Assembly (NCBI RefSeq): GCF_023516595.1
Contig: NZ_JAMGBG010000001.1
Span: 310,001 to 374,000 of the forward strand
DNA: 64,000 nucleotides
From: Streptomyces neyagawaensis
GTDB lineage: Bacteria; Actinomycetota; Actinomycetes; Streptomycetales; Streptomycetaceae
Reading direction: 5' to 3'
Shown: one piece after another, positions 36,777 through 46,163 of the stretch
Layout of the letters: each line of letters starts with the position of its first letter
Position numbering within the stretch: position 1 is the stretch's first letter
The notes under the pieces: model-generated
Told to the model about the DNA's origin: nothing
Database searches by the model: none
What the model saw: only the letters and a program-made list of their open reading frames with translations
Position numbers and translations under genes: made by a program

Positions 36777-37586
36777 GTGAACTCTGACCAAGCACCTCAC
36801 AGAGGCGACGACGCCGTGGCGTCCGGTTCCGCCGACGGCCCGATATCCCTCGTACGGCCCCGCGGGCGCCGGTCGCTGCTGCGCGCCGCGCTCGCCGGCA
36901 CCGCCGTCCTCGGTGGCGGACTCGCGGTCGGCGCCTTCCCCGCCGAAGCGGAACCCGCCTCCCGCACCACGCGCTCCACGCCGGCCGCCACCCCCACTCG
37001 GCCGGACACCCCCGAGAAGGCGCTGAAGGAACTGTCGAAGGGCAACCGCCGGTGGCGGACCTTCCACCAGCGGTACCCCGACCAGGACGTCACCACCCGC
37101 AAGGCCGTGACGACCGGTCAGCACCCCTTCGCGCTCATCCTCGGCTGCATCGACTCCCGCGTCCCCCCGGAGCTGGTCTTCGACCAAGGCCTCGGCGACC
37201 TCATGACCGTGCGCAGCGCGGGCGAGGTACTGGACGAGGCGGTGCTCGGCAGTGTCGCGTACGGCGTGCTCGAACTGGACATCCCGCTGGTGATGGTGCT
37301 CGGCCACCAGTCCTGCGGTGCCGTGAAGGCGGCCGTCCAGGCGGACAGCACCGGTGAGAGGCTGCCCGCCCACATCCAGTACGTGGCCGACCAGATCCGC
37401 CCGGCGATCGACCACCACGTGGAGGGCGACGCCCGTGTGGCGGCGACCATCGACGCGAACGTCCGGCTGGTCCGCTCGAAGCTGGCGGCCGAGCCCGACC
37501 TCGCCGCGAAGGTGAAGGCGGGCAAGGTGGCCATCGTCGGCGCCCGCTACGACCTGACCACCCAGCGGGTGCACCTGCTGAAGTAG
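36777..37586 (+). CDS. Exported beta-class carbonic anhydrase
   Basis: About 269 residues. A Tat-like signal (RPRGRRSLLRAAL, hydrophobic core, cleavage near AEA) precedes a beta carbonic anhydrase domain with zinc motif CIDSR, the Asp-Arg dyad in the same block, and HQSCGAV. It hydrates CO2 to bicarbonate, unusually on the outside of the membrane. Start is uncertain: GTG 36777 (VNSDQAP) without a clear ribosome site, with a TTG at 36753 further upstream. A strong terminator follows. Extra-cytoplasmic beta enzymes are a recognised minority type. Confidence 0.88.
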   Translation: MNSDQAPHRGDDAVASGSADGPISLVRPRGRRSLLRAALAGTAVLGGGLAVGAFPAEAEPASRTTRSTPAATPTRPDTPEKALKELSKGNRRWRTFHQRYPDQDVTTRKAVTTGQHPFALILGCIDSRVPPELVFDQGLGDLMTVRSAGEVLDEAVLGSVAYGVLELDIPLVMVLGHQSCGAVKAAVQADSTGERLPAHIQYVADQIRPAIDHHVEGDARVAATIDANVRLVRSKLAAEPDLAAKVKAGKVAIVGARYDLTTQRVHLLK

Positions 37587-37605
37587 TCCGCCGCGAGACG
37601 GACGG

Positions 37606-37638
37606 AAGGGGCCCCGGCGCAGATCGCCGGGGCCCCTT
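37606..37638. terminator. Bidirectional terminator
   Basis: Perfect 14-bp stem AAGGGGCCCCGGCG / CGCCGGGGCCCCTT with a 5-nt loop and T residues on both flanks, between the convergent carbonic anhydrase and DUF6299 genes. Confidence 0.9.
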
Positions 37639-37651
37639 CGCATGCTGGGTC

Positions 37652-38152
<501 letters not shown>

Positions 38153-38344
38153 TCACCCATCCGTCGGCGCGTCGCCTCCGCCGCCCCCGTACACCGCCGT
38201 GTTGTGTCCGCGTCGTGTCACAGGACGTCCGGGTGTTGTCACGTCTCGCCGCGACGCCTTGTCGAGGAGTTCCGAGGGCGTGCATCGTCAGTACTGCGAG
38301 GCGGTGACTCGCCGCCGGCACTCACAATGACGTGGAGGTGCGCC

Positions 38345-38533
38345 ATGTGTTCACACCAGCCCCTGTGCCCCGCGGCCGACAGCACGAACGCCGACGCCGC
38401 GCACATCGTGGCCTTCCACCCCGAGCAGGGCTGGAACCTGCTGTGCAACGGGGCGATCGTCTTCGACGACACCGGTGAGATCCTCCCCGACGGCCGCGTC
38501 GTCGCCCCGAGCCGTCTCACCGTCGCCGCCTGA
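38345..38533 (+). CDS. DUF5999 small protein
   Basis: A 62-residue Streptomyces-conserved protein beginning MCSHQPLCPAADSTNADAAH and ending in the strand-rich stretch LLCNGAIVFDDTGEILPDGR. Three Cys/His near the start could bind metal. ATG at 38345 has GGAGG 6 nt upstream. No known function. Confidence 0.88.
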   Translation: MCSHQPLCPAADSTNADAAHIVAFHPEQGWNLLCNGAIVFDDTGEILPDGRVVAPSRLTVAA

Positions 38534-38592
38534 GACTTCCCCCGGACCGCTCGGGACCGACCGGGCCGACCGGGCCGACCGGGCCACGGGCG

Positions 38593-38627
38593 CCCGATGC
38601 CCGATGCCCGATGCCCGATGCCCGATG
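38593..38627. repeat. Five tandem copies of CCCGATG
   Basis: Exact 7-bp microsatellite, preceded at 38554-38584 by about three copies of the 9-bp unit GACCGGGCC. Both lie in the 104-nt gap between the convergent DUF5999 and RidA genes. The last unit can pair with TCGGG to form a small hairpin. Confidence 0.9.
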
Positions 38628-38637
38628 CTTCTCGGGG

Positions 38638-39036
38638 CTACGGCAGGACCGCGAAGCCGTCCAGTTCCACCAGGGCCCTCTCGTCCCAGAGCCGGACGAC
38701 ACCGACGACCGCCATGGCGGGATAGTCCCGGCCCGCCAGCCTCCGCCACACCTGGCCGAGCCGCGACACATGGGCGCGGTAGTCGGCGACATCCGTGGCG
38801 TAGACGGTGACGCGGGCCAGGTCGGCCGGTGTGCCGCCGGCGGCCTCCAGCGCGGTCAGCAGATTGCCGAGCGCCCGCTCGAACTGCTCGACCAGTGTCT
38901 CCCCCACGACCTTGCCGTCCGCGTCGAGCGCGGTCTGACCCGCCAGGAAGACGACCCGGCCCCCGGTGGCCACCACCGCGTGCGAGAAACCGGTGGGCGG
39001 CGACAGCTCCGCCGGGTTCACCCGTTCGATGCTCAT
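38638..39036 (-). CDS. RidA/YjgF-family protein
   Basis: A 132-residue member of the Rid family, likely a trimeric enamine/imine deaminase or hydrolase. The block FLAGQTALDADG and the RVTVYATD region are typical, but the catalytic Arg region (usually RxxVxV before the end) reads ARVTVYATD, so assignment to a Rid subfamily is open. ATG at 39036 overlaps the acyl-CoA dehydrogenase stop by 4 bp (ATGA), with AGGAG upstream. RidA-like genes accompany the 2-aminobenzoyl-CoA pathway in Azoarcus, where an imine or enamine intermediate is plausible. Confidence 0.9.
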   Translation of the reverse strand: MSIERVNPAELSPPTGFSHAVVATGGRVVFLAGQTALDADGKVVGETLVEQFERALGNLLTALEAAGGTPADLARVTVYATDVADYRAHVSRLGQVWRRLAGRDYPAMAVVGVVRLWDERALVELDGFAVLP

Positions 39037-40172
39037 GAGGACGGCTCCTGTTCCGCGGTCCGGGCGTACAACTCCTTGGCGATGAGCGCCCGTTGCACCT
39101 CGCTCGCCCCTTCGTAGATCCGTGGTGCCCGCACCTCCCGGTAGAGGTGCTCGAGGAGATGGCCGCGTCGCAGTGCCCGGGCGCCGTGCAGTTGGACGGC
39201 CGCGTCGACGACGTACTGCGCGGTCTCCGTGGCGAGCAGCTTCGCCATCGCCGCGCGGCCGGGGACGCCCGGGGCGCCGGAGTCGTACGCCGTGGCCGCC
39301 GCGTAGACCATGAGCCGGGCGGCCTCCGTGCGCAGCGCCATCTCGGCGACCTGGTGGGCGACGGTCTGGAGGTCGCGCAGCTTCCCGCCGAACGCCTCGC
39401 GCCGGGCGGTGTGGGTGAGGGTGGCGTCGAGCGCGGCCTGGGCCATGCCGACCGCGAAGGCGCCGACGCTGGGGCGGAACAGGTTGAGGGTGCCCATGGC
39501 GACGCCGAAGCCCCGGTCGGGTGTGCCGAGGACGTCGTCCGCGGTGACGGGGACGGCGTCGAGGGCGAGGGTGCCGATGGGGTGCGGGGAGAGCATGTCG
39601 AGCGGGGTGCCGGTGAGGCCGGGGCGGTCGGCCGGGAGCAGGAAGGCGGTGACGCCGCGGGCGCCCGCGTTGGGTGTGGTGCGGGCGAAGACGGTGTAGA
39701 GGTCGGCCTCGGGGGCGTTGGAGATCCAGCACTTCTCGCCGGTGAGCCGCCAGCGGCCGGGGCCGTCGGGCTCGGCCCGCAGCTCCAGCGCCGCCGCGTC
39801 CGAACCGGCGCCGGGCTCGCTGAGCGCGAAGGCCGCGACCGCGTCGCCGTCACTCACCCGGGGCAGCCAGCGGGCGCGCTGGGCCTCGGTGCCGTGGGCG
39901 TGGACGGGGTGGGCGCCCAGGCCCTGGAGGGCGAGCGCGGTCTCGGCCTCGGTGCAGGCGTAGGCGAGGGACTCGCGCATCAGGCAGAGGTCGAGGGCGC
40001 CGGAGGTGAACAGGCGGCGCAGCAGGCCCAGTCGGCCCAGCTCGGCGACCAGGGGGCGGTTGACTCGGCCGGGCTCGCCCTTCTCGGCGAGGGGGCGCAG
40101 CCGGTCGGCGGCGAGGGCACGCAGGTCGGCGCACCGGGCGAGTTGTTCCGGTTCGAGCGAGAATGCGGTCAC
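39033..40172 (-). CDS. Acyl-CoA dehydrogenase
   Basis: FAD-dependent flavoenzyme of 379 residues, full family length. The N-terminal helical domain, the FAD/substrate block (FALSEPGAGSD; WRLTGEKCWISNA) and the C-terminal helices are visible. The catalytic Glu is in RIYEGASEVQ. GTG at 40172. It is translationally coupled to ridA and divergent from the CoA ligase across the operator at 40208-40243. In the inferred pathway it would oxidise a dearomatised or ring-opened acyl-CoA. Confidence 0.93.
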   Translation of the reverse strand: MTAFSLEPEQLARCADLRALAADRLRPLAEKGEPGRVNRPLVAELGRLGLLRRLFTSGALDLCLMRESLAYACTEAETALALQGLGAHPVHAHGTEAQRARWLPRVSDGDAVAAFALSEPGAGSDAAALELRAEPDGPGRWRLTGEKCWISNAPEADLYTVFARTTPNAGARGVTAFLLPADRPGLTGTPLDMLSPHPIGTLALDAVPVTADDVLGTPDRGFGVAMGTLNLFRPSVGAFAVGMAQAALDATLTHTARREAFGGKLRDLQTVAHQVAEMALRTEAARLMVYAAATAYDSGAPGVPGRAAMAKLLATETAQYVVDAAVQLHGARALRRGHLLEHLYREVRAPRIYEGASEVQRALIAKELYARTAEQEPSS

Positions 40173-40207
40173 TGCCGTCCCCTCTCCCTCATCGGGCCGC
40201 TTCAGGT

Positions 40208-40243
40208 TATCGCGGTCTGTTGACTGTCGTCATCAAGGCGATA
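40208..40243. promoter_or_regulatory. Shared operator, copy 1
   Basis: TATCGC (40208-40213) and GCGATA (40238-40243) enclose the 12-mer TGACTGTCGTCA (40221-40232, TGAC/GTCA dyad). The same 12-mer with GCTATC/GATAGC flanks occurs at 46164-46205. It sits between the divergent acyl-CoA dehydrogenase and CoA-ligase genes. Confidence 0.8.
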
Positions 40244-40330
40244 CGCTCCAGATGCGAGCCCGCCACGACGTGCGAGTCCACCACCACATGCGAGTCCACC
40301 ACCGCAGGGACCGAGCAGGGGGCGAACGTC

Positions 40331-41929
40331 ATGAACTCCAGGGTCACCGCCCATGTCGACACCTTCGCCCGTGACCGGCTGCCGCCCCCGGACCAGTGGC
40401 CCGAGCTGGTCTTCGACCTTCCCGAGCTGCGCTACCCCGACCGGCTCAACGCCGCCGCCGAACTGCTCGGCGGCACCGACCCCGGCCGGCCCGTGTTCCA
40501 CACGCCCGCCGGTGGGACCTGGACGTACGGCGAGCTCTCCTCCCGGGTCGACCGCGTCGCCCACCTCCTGACCTCCGTCCTCGGGGTCGTCCCGGGCAAC
40601 CGGGTCCTGCTGCGGGGGCCCACCACGCCCTGGCTCGCCGCCTGCTGGCTGGCGGTGCTCAAGGCGGGGGCGGTCGCGGTGACGGTGCTCGCGCAGCAGC
40701 GGCCGTACGAGCTGGTGACGGTCTGTGAGCTGGCGCGGGTGACGCACGCGCTGTGCGACATACGGTCCGTGGACGACCTGGTGAAGGCCGAGGTCCCCGG
40801 GCTGAGGATCACCACGTACGGCGGGGACGGGCCGGAGGACCTGCTCCGTCTGCCCGCGCCGGACCGGCCGTTCCCGGCGGTCGACACGGCGGCCGAGGAC
40901 GTGGCGCTGATCGCCTTCACCTCCGGCACCACCGGGCGGCCCAAGGGATGCGTGCACTTCCACCGGGACGTCCTGGCCGTCGCCGACACCTTCTCCCGGC
41001 ATGTGCTGCGGCCCCGGGCCGACGATGTGTTCGCCGGGTCTCCCCCGCTCGGCTTCACCTTCGGTCTCGGCGGTCTCGTCGTCTTCCCGATGCGGGCCGG
41101 GGCCAGCGCCCTGCTGCTCGAACAGGCGGGCCCGAAGCAGCTGCTGCCGGCGCTCGCGGAGCACCGGGTGTCGGTGCTGTTCACCGCGCCGACGGCGTAC
41201 CGGGCGATGCTCGGCGAGCTGGACGGGCACGACCTGTCGGCGCTGCGGCGGTGCGTGTCGGCGGGCGAGAACCTGCCGGCGGCCACCTGGCGGGCCTGGC
41301 GCGAGCGGACCGGGCTGCGGATCATCAACGGCATCGGGGCGACCGAGCTGCTGCACATCTTCATCTCCGCGGCCGACGACGCCATACGGCCCGGCACGAC
41401 CGGCGTTCCCGTACCGGGGTGGCACGCGCGCGTGCAGGACGCGGACGGGGAGCCGGTGCCGGACGGGGAGCAGGGGCTGCTCGCGGTGCGCGGGCCCGTG
41501 GGGTGCCGTTATCTCGCGGACGAGCGGCAGCGGGAGTACGTGCGCGGCGGCTGGAACGTCACCGGTGACACCTACGTCCGTGAGCCGGACGGGTACTTCC
41601 GCTATGTAGCTCGCGCCGACGACATGATCATCTCTGCCGGGTACAACATCGCGGGCCCCGAGGTCGAGGACGCCCTGCTGCGCCATCCGGAGGTGCTGGA
41701 GGCGGCGGTCGTGGGGCGGCCCGACGAGGCGCGCGGGCAGGTCGCCGTGGCGTATGTGGTCCTCGCGGCGGGGGCGGACCGGGACGGCGAGGCGCTGCGC
41801 GCGTTCCTCAGGGCCGAGCTGGCGCCGTACAAGTGTCCGCGCGAGATCGTGTTCCTGGACACCCTGCCGCGCACGGCGACCGGCAAGCTCCAGCGGTTCC
41901 GTCTGCGCACCACAGGTGACCAGCATTGA
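40331..41929 (+). CDS. Aromatic acid-CoA ligase (2-aminobenzoate/salicylate type)
   Basis: AMP-forming synthetase of 532 residues. The P-loop-like motif FTSGTTGRPKG, INGIGATELLH, the hinge GYFRYVARADDMI and the C-terminal catalytic Lys in RTATGKL are all present. Residue pattern and length fit the benzoate/2-aminobenzoate-CoA ligase group. It activates the aromatic acid with ATP and CoA in the first step of the island. ATG at 40331 follows AGGGGGC. PaaX-family regulator gene follows after 15 nt. Substrate choice among anthranilate, salicylate and similar acids is inferred from the neighbouring monooxygenase fusion. Confidence 0.88.
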   Translation: MNSRVTAHVDTFARDRLPPPDQWPELVFDLPELRYPDRLNAAAELLGGTDPGRPVFHTPAGGTWTYGELSSRVDRVAHLLTSVLGVVPGNRVLLRGPTTPWLAACWLAVLKAGAVAVTVLAQQRPYELVTVCELARVTHALCDIRSVDDLVKAEVPGLRITTYGGDGPEDLLRLPAPDRPFPAVDTAAEDVALIAFTSGTTGRPKGCVHFHRDVLAVADTFSRHVLRPRADDVFAGSPPLGFTFGLGGLVVFPMRAGASALLLEQAGPKQLLPALAEHRVSVLFTAPTAYRAMLGELDGHDLSALRRCVSAGENLPAATWRAWRERTGLRIINGIGATELLHIFISAADDAIRPGTTGVPVPGWHARVQDADGEPVPDGEQGLLAVRGPVGCRYLADERQREYVRGGWNVTGDTYVREPDGYFRYVARADDMIISAGYNIAGPEVEDALLRHPEVLEAAVVGRPDEARGQVAVAYVVLAAGADRDGEALRAFLRAELAPYKCPREIVFLDTLPRTATGKLQRFRLRTTGDQH

Positions 41930-41944
41930 TACCGACGACCTAAA

Positions 41945-42763
41945 ATGATCAACGTGTCCGAACAGCATGCACCGCGTTCGCTCATCGTCACCTTCTACGG
42001 CGCGTACGGCCGTTCGGTGCCGGGTCCCGTGCCCGTCTCCGAGCTGATCCGGCTGCTTGCCGCGGTGGGTGTCGACGCGCCCTCCGTCCGTTCCTCGGTG
42101 TCCCGGCTGAAGCGCCGCGGACTGCTGCTGCCCGCCCGGACCGCGGCCGGCGCCGCCGGGTACGCGCTGTCGGACGACGCGCGGCAGCTCCTGGACGACG
42201 GCGACCGGCGGATCTACGCGACGGCGCCGGAACAGGACGAGGGCTGGGTGCTCGCCGTGTTCTCGGTGCCGGAGTCCGAGCGGCAGAAGCGGCACGTGCT
42301 GCGCTCCCGGCTGGCCGGCCTCGGCTTCGGCACGGCGGCGCCAGGCGTGTGGATCGCGCCCGCACGGCTGTACGAGGAGACCCGGCACACACTCGTTCGG
42401 CTGCGACTCGACCCGTACGTGGAGCTGTTCCGGGGTGAGCATCTGGGGTTCGCGGCGACCGCCGAGGCGGTGTCGCGGTGGTGGGACCTGGCCGGGATCG
42501 CCAAGCAGCACGAGGCGTTCCTCGACCGCCACGCGCCGGTGCTGCACGACTGGGAGCGCCGCGCCGACACCCCGCCGGAGGCGGCCTACCGCGACTACCT
42601 GCTGGTCCTGGACTCCTGGCGCCATCTGCCGTACGTCGACCCCGGACTGCCGGCCGCGCTGCTGCCGGCGGACTGGCCGGGGGTGCGCTCGGCGACCGTG
42701 TTCCGGGCCCTGCACGAGCGGCTGCGGGACGCAGGGGCGGTCTTCGCGGGGCTCGAGGCGTAG
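41945..42763 (+). CDS. PaaX-family transcriptional repressor
   Basis: A 272-residue regulator with an N-terminal winged HTH (about 10-80; SVRSSVSRLKRRGLL) and the PaaX central and C-terminal domains (LGFGTAAPGVWIAP, YRDYLLVLDSWRHLPYVDPGLP). PaaX proteins respond to aryl-CoA thioesters. Start ATG 41945 or GTG 41954; no ribosome site is seen. It is cotranscribed with the ligase gene, whose product would make the inducer, and is the only regulator in the island, so it is the likely reader of the TGACTGTCGTCA operators. Confidence 0.92.
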   Translation: MINVSEQHAPRSLIVTFYGAYGRSVPGPVPVSELIRLLAAVGVDAPSVRSSVSRLKRRGLLLPARTAAGAAGYALSDDARQLLDDGDRRIYATAPEQDEGWVLAVFSVPESERQKRHVLRSRLAGLGFGTAAPGVWIAPARLYEETRHTLVRLRLDPYVELFRGEHLGFAATAEAVSRWWDLAGIAKQHEAFLDRHAPVLHDWERRADTPPEAAYRDYLLVLDSWRHLPYVDPGLPAALLPADWPGVRSATVFRALHERLRDAGAVFAGLEA

Positions 42764-42818
42764 GGCCCCGGACAAGCCGCGCGCTGCCGGCCGACAAGGC
42801 CTCGGGTGACCGCCGGGG

Positions 42819-45275
42819 TCAGGGGGCGCCGCCCAGGGTGAGTCTCGGCTTGGGGGCATCGGTACGGCCCGTGTTCGGGCGGCGGCTTCCCGCGCGGTAG
42901 GGGGCGGGCCAGGTCACGGCCGGGCCCTCGTAGCCCTGTTCGGCCGCGGCGTGGAGCGTCCAGTGCGGGTCGTAGAGGTGGGGGCGGCCCAGGGCACAGA
43001 GGTCGGTGCGGCCGGCGAGGACCAGGGAGTTGACGTCGTCCCAGGAGGAGATCGCGCCCACGGCGATCACGGGTGTCCCCACCTCGTGACGGATCCGGTC
43101 CGCGTACGGGGTCTGGTACGAGCGGCCGTACGCGGGGCGCTCGTCGGCCACGACCTGTCCGGTCGAGACGTCGATGGCGTCCGCCCCGTGCGCGGCGAAG
43201 GCCCGGGCGATCTCCACGGCCTCGTCCGCGGTCGTACCGCCCCGCGCCCAGTCCGTGGCGGAGATCCGGACCGTCATCGGCCGTTCCTCGGGCCAGACGG
43301 CCCGCACCGCGTCGAACACTTCGAGGGGGAAGCGCAGCCGGCGGTCCAGTGGGCCGCCGTACCGGTCGGTGCGGCGGTTCGTCAGCGGGGAGAGGAACCC
43401 GGAGAGCAGATAGCCGTGCGCGCAGTGGAGTTCCAGGAGGTCGAAACCGCTGCGGGCGGCACGACCGGCGGACGATGTGAACTGCTCGCGTATGTCGGTG
43501 AGTTGGGCGCGGGAGAGTTCGCGCGGGGTGGGGTTCGCCGGTGTGTACGGAAGTGGGGAGGCGGCGACGAGGGGCCAGTTGCCCTCGTCCAGGGGCTCGT
43601 CGATCCCCTCCCACATGCGTTTGGTGGAGCCCTTGCGGCCGGAGTGGCCGAGCTGGACGCCGATGGCCGTGCCGGGTGCCGTGTCGTGCACGAAGGTGAC
43701 GACGCGGCGCCATGCCTCGGCCTGCCGGGCGTTCCACAGTCCGGCGCAGCCGGGGGTGATGCGCCCCTCGGGGCTCACGCACACCATCTCCGTCATCACG
43801 AGCCCAGCACCGCCGAGCGCCCGCGCGCCCAGGTGGACGAGGTGGAAGTCACCGGGGAGACCGCCGGTCGCCGAGTACATGTCCATGGGGGACACGACGA
43901 CCCGGTTGCGCAGGGTCAGGCCGCGCAGCCGGAACGGGGTGAACATCGGGGGCGTGCCCGGCGGGCAGCCGAACTCGCGCTCCACGGCGCCCGTGAAGTG
44001 GGCGTCGCGCAGCCGGAGGTTGTCGTGGGTGACGCGGCGGCTGCGGGTGAGCAGGTTGAACGCGAACTGCCGGGGCGGCTGACGCCGGTACAGGCCGATG
44101 TTCTCGAACCACTCCAGGCTGGCCCGCGCCGCGCGCTGCGTCGAGGCGACGACCGGGCGCCGCTCCTCCTCGTAGGCGGCCAGCGCCCGGTCCAGGTCGG
44201 GCTGTTCCTCCAGGCAGGCGGCCAGCGCGAGGGCGTCCTCGACGGCCAGCTTGGTGCCGGAGCCGATCGAGAAGTGCGCGGTGTGCGCGGCATCGCCGAG
44301 GAGGACCAGGTTGCCGTGGGACCAGCGGTCGTTGACGACCGTGCGGAACGTCGTCCACGTCGAGTTGTCGGCGCGCAACGGGCGTCCGCCGAGCGCGTCC
44401 GAGAACAGCTTCGCGCAGCGCTCGACCGACTCGGCGGTGTCCCGTTCCTCGAACCCGGCGGCCCGCCAGACCTCCTCGCGCATCTCGACGATGACCGTGG
44501 AGGCGCCGAGGTGATGCCGCGGCCCGGGGGGCTTCGTCGAGCGATGGCGGTCGGGATCGGGGTCGGGGGACGGGCGGGAGTAGGGGTAGCCGTGCAGCTG
44601 CATGACGCCGTGCTCCGTCTCCAGGATCTCGAAGCGGAACGCGTCGAAGGCGAAGTCGGCCGCCAGCCAGATGTAGCGGCAGCGGTGGGTCTCGATGGTC
44701 GGCCGGAACATCGCCGCGTACGCCTCGCGTGTCGCGCTGTGCACACCGTCGGCCGCGATGACCAGGTCGTTCGTCTGGCAGAGCCAGTCCGGGTAGGGGG
44801 CTTCCGTGCCGAAGCGGAGGGCGACGCCGAGGGCGCGGCAGCGGTCCTGGAGGATCTGGAGGAGTCTGTGGCGGCCGAGGGCGGCGAAGCCATGCCCTCC
44901 GGAGGTGTGGCGGGTGCCCCGGTGGACGATGTCGATGTCGTCCCAGCGCACGAAGTCCCCGCGCAGCGCCTCGTGCACCACCGGGTCGGCGTGTTCGATG
45001 CCGCCGAGGGTCTCGTCGGAGAGGACCACACCGAAGCCGAAGGTGTCGTCGGGGGCGTTACGTTCCCAGACGGTGATGTCGCGGGTGGGGTCGAGGCGTT
45101 TGAGGAGGGCGGCGGCGTAGAGGCCGCCGGGGCCGCCGCCGATGATCGCGATGCTGTGCGGGCGCCCTCGGCGCTCGGGCGTCCGCGGGTGGGTGGGGGC
45201 CGGCCGCGCCTCGGGGCGGGCCCGCTGGTCGACGGCGTCCCGCGCCCGTGGCTCCCGCGTCCCGTCGGCGGGCAT
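42819..45275 (-). CDS. Aryl-CoA monooxygenase/reductase fusion (2-aminobenzoyl-CoA monooxygenase or salicylyl-CoA 5-hydroxylase type)
   Basis: An 818-residue two-domain flavoprotein. Residues about 40-420 form a class A FAD monooxygenase: GGGPGG at 46-51, GD-type motif VLLGDAAHTAHF. Residues about 435-800 form an old-yellow-enzyme FMN reductase: TLRNRVVVSPMDMYSA, VQLGHSGRKGS, HCAHGYLLSGFLSPL. This architecture matches Azoarcus 2-aminobenzoyl-CoA monooxygenase/reductase and Streptomyces SdgC salicylyl-CoA 5-hydroxylase. It hydroxylates and partly reduces the CoA-bound ring. ATG at 45275 directly abuts the enoyl-CoA hydratase stop, with GAGG 7 nt upstream. RidA and dehydrogenase neighbours favour the aminobenzoate alternative. 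Confidence 0.88.
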   Translation of the reverse strand: MPADGTREPRARDAVDQRARPEARPAPTHPRTPERRGRPHSIAIIGGGPGGLYAAALLKRLDPTRDITVWERNAPDDTFGFGVVLSDETLGGIEHADPVVHEALRGDFVRWDDIDIVHRGTRHTSGGHGFAALGRHRLLQILQDRCRALGVALRFGTEAPYPDWLCQTNDLVIAADGVHSATREAYAAMFRPTIETHRCRYIWLAADFAFDAFRFEILETEHGVMQLHGYPYSRPSPDPDPDRHRSTKPPGPRHHLGASTVIVEMREEVWRAAGFEERDTAESVERCAKLFSDALGGRPLRADNSTWTTFRTVVNDRWSHGNLVLLGDAAHTAHFSIGSGTKLAVEDALALAACLEEQPDLDRALAAYEEERRPVVASTQRAARASLEWFENIGLYRRQPPRQFAFNLLTRSRRVTHDNLRLRDAHFTGAVEREFGCPPGTPPMFTPFRLRGLTLRNRVVVSPMDMYSATGGLPGDFHLVHLGARALGGAGLVMTEMVCVSPEGRITPGCAGLWNARQAEAWRRVVTFVHDTAPGTAIGVQLGHSGRKGSTKRMWEGIDEPLDEGNWPLVAASPLPYTPANPTPRELSRAQLTDIREQFTSSAGRAARSGFDLLELHCAHGYLLSGFLSPLTNRRTDRYGGPLDRRLRFPLEVFDAVRAVWPEERPMTVRISATDWARGGTTADEAVEIARAFAAHGADAIDVSTGQVVADERPAYGRSYQTPYADRIRHEVGTPVIAVGAISSWDDVNSLVLAGRTDLCALGRPHLYDPHWTLHAAAEQGYEGPAVTWPAPYRAGSRRPNTGRTDAPKPRLTLGGAP

Positions 45276-46103
45276 TCAGCGGCCTCGCCATTTCGGTGGG
45301 CGCTTCTGCGTGAACGCCGCGTGGAACTCCGCGTAGTCCTCGCCGTTCATCAGCAGGGCCTGCGTGGCGGCGTCCAGTTCGACGGCCGCCGCGAGCGGCA
45401 TGTCCAGCTCGGCGGTGAGGAGGGCCTTGGTCTGGGCGTGGGCGAGGGCTGGGCCCTCGGCGAGGCGGTGGGCCAGGGCGTGGGCGGCCGTGTCGGCCTC
45501 GCCCTCGTCGGTGAGCCGGCTGATGAGGCCGATGCGTTCGGCCTCGGCGGCGTGGACGGGGTCGCCGAGCAACAGCAGGCGGGTGGCGTGGCCGAGGCCG
45601 ACGACGCGCGGCAGGAGATAGGCGGCGCCCATGTCGCCGCCGGAGAGGCCGACGCGGGTGAAGAGGAACGAGAAGCGGGCGGTGGCGTCCGCGACGCGGA
45701 AGTCGGCGGCCAGGGCGAGGACCGCGCCGGCGCCGGCCGCGACCCCGTGCACGGCGGCGATCACCGGGAACGGGCATTCGCGGACGGCCCGGACGACCTG
45801 TCCGGTCATGCGGTTGAAGTCGAGGAGCTGGGCGGTGTCCATGCCGAGGGTGGCGCCGATGATCTCGTCGACGTCGCCGCCCGAGCAGAAGCCGCGGCCC
45901 TCGCCGGCCAGCACCAGGGCGCGCACGGACCTCTCCCGGGACAGCTCGGCGAGCAGGTCGCGCAGGTCGGCGTAGGCGCCGAAGGTGAGCGCGTTGAGCT
46001 TGTCGGGGCGGGCGAGGGTGACCGTGGCGACGCCGTCGGCGAGCGAGCACCGCAGATGTCGCCAGTCGGAGGTGCGGGCGGCGGAGCCGGTGAAGGGACT
46101 CAT
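45276..46103 (-). CDS. Enoyl-CoA hydratase/isomerase-family protein
   Basis: A 275-residue crotonase-fold enzyme. The oxyanion-hole blocks are AGEGRGFCSGGDVDE and HGVAAGAGAVLALAADFRVA, but the position often held by the first catalytic Glu is Gly-Ala here (AAGAGAVLAL), so activity may be a hydrolase or ring-opening variant. ATG at 46103 has GAGGAGG 9 nt upstream. It heads an operon with the monooxygenase fusion, and the shared operator copy 2 is about 60-100 nt upstream. Confidence 0.9.
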   Translation of the reverse strand: MSPFTGSAARTSDWRHLRCSLADGVATVTLARPDKLNALTFGAYADLRDLLAELSRERSVRALVLAGEGRGFCSGGDVDEIIGATLGMDTAQLLDFNRMTGQVVRAVRECPFPVIAAVHGVAAGAGAVLALAADFRVADATARFSFLFTRVGLSGGDMGAAYLLPRVVGLGHATRLLLLGDPVHAAEAERIGLISRLTDEGEADTAAHALAHRLAEGPALAHAQTKALLTAELDMPLAAAVELDAATQALLMNGEDYAEFHAAFTQKRPPKWRGR

Positions 46104-46163
46104 GACGGGCGGCCTCCTCGGGGGGCTACCGCGACGCTGCGGCTGCTTACCTGCTCCTACGAA

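Noticed and set aside
40202..42859. An 885-codon minus-strand frame opposite the CoA ligase and PaaX genes
   Set aside because: It spans two real plus-strand genes and their spacer and has no recognisable domain.
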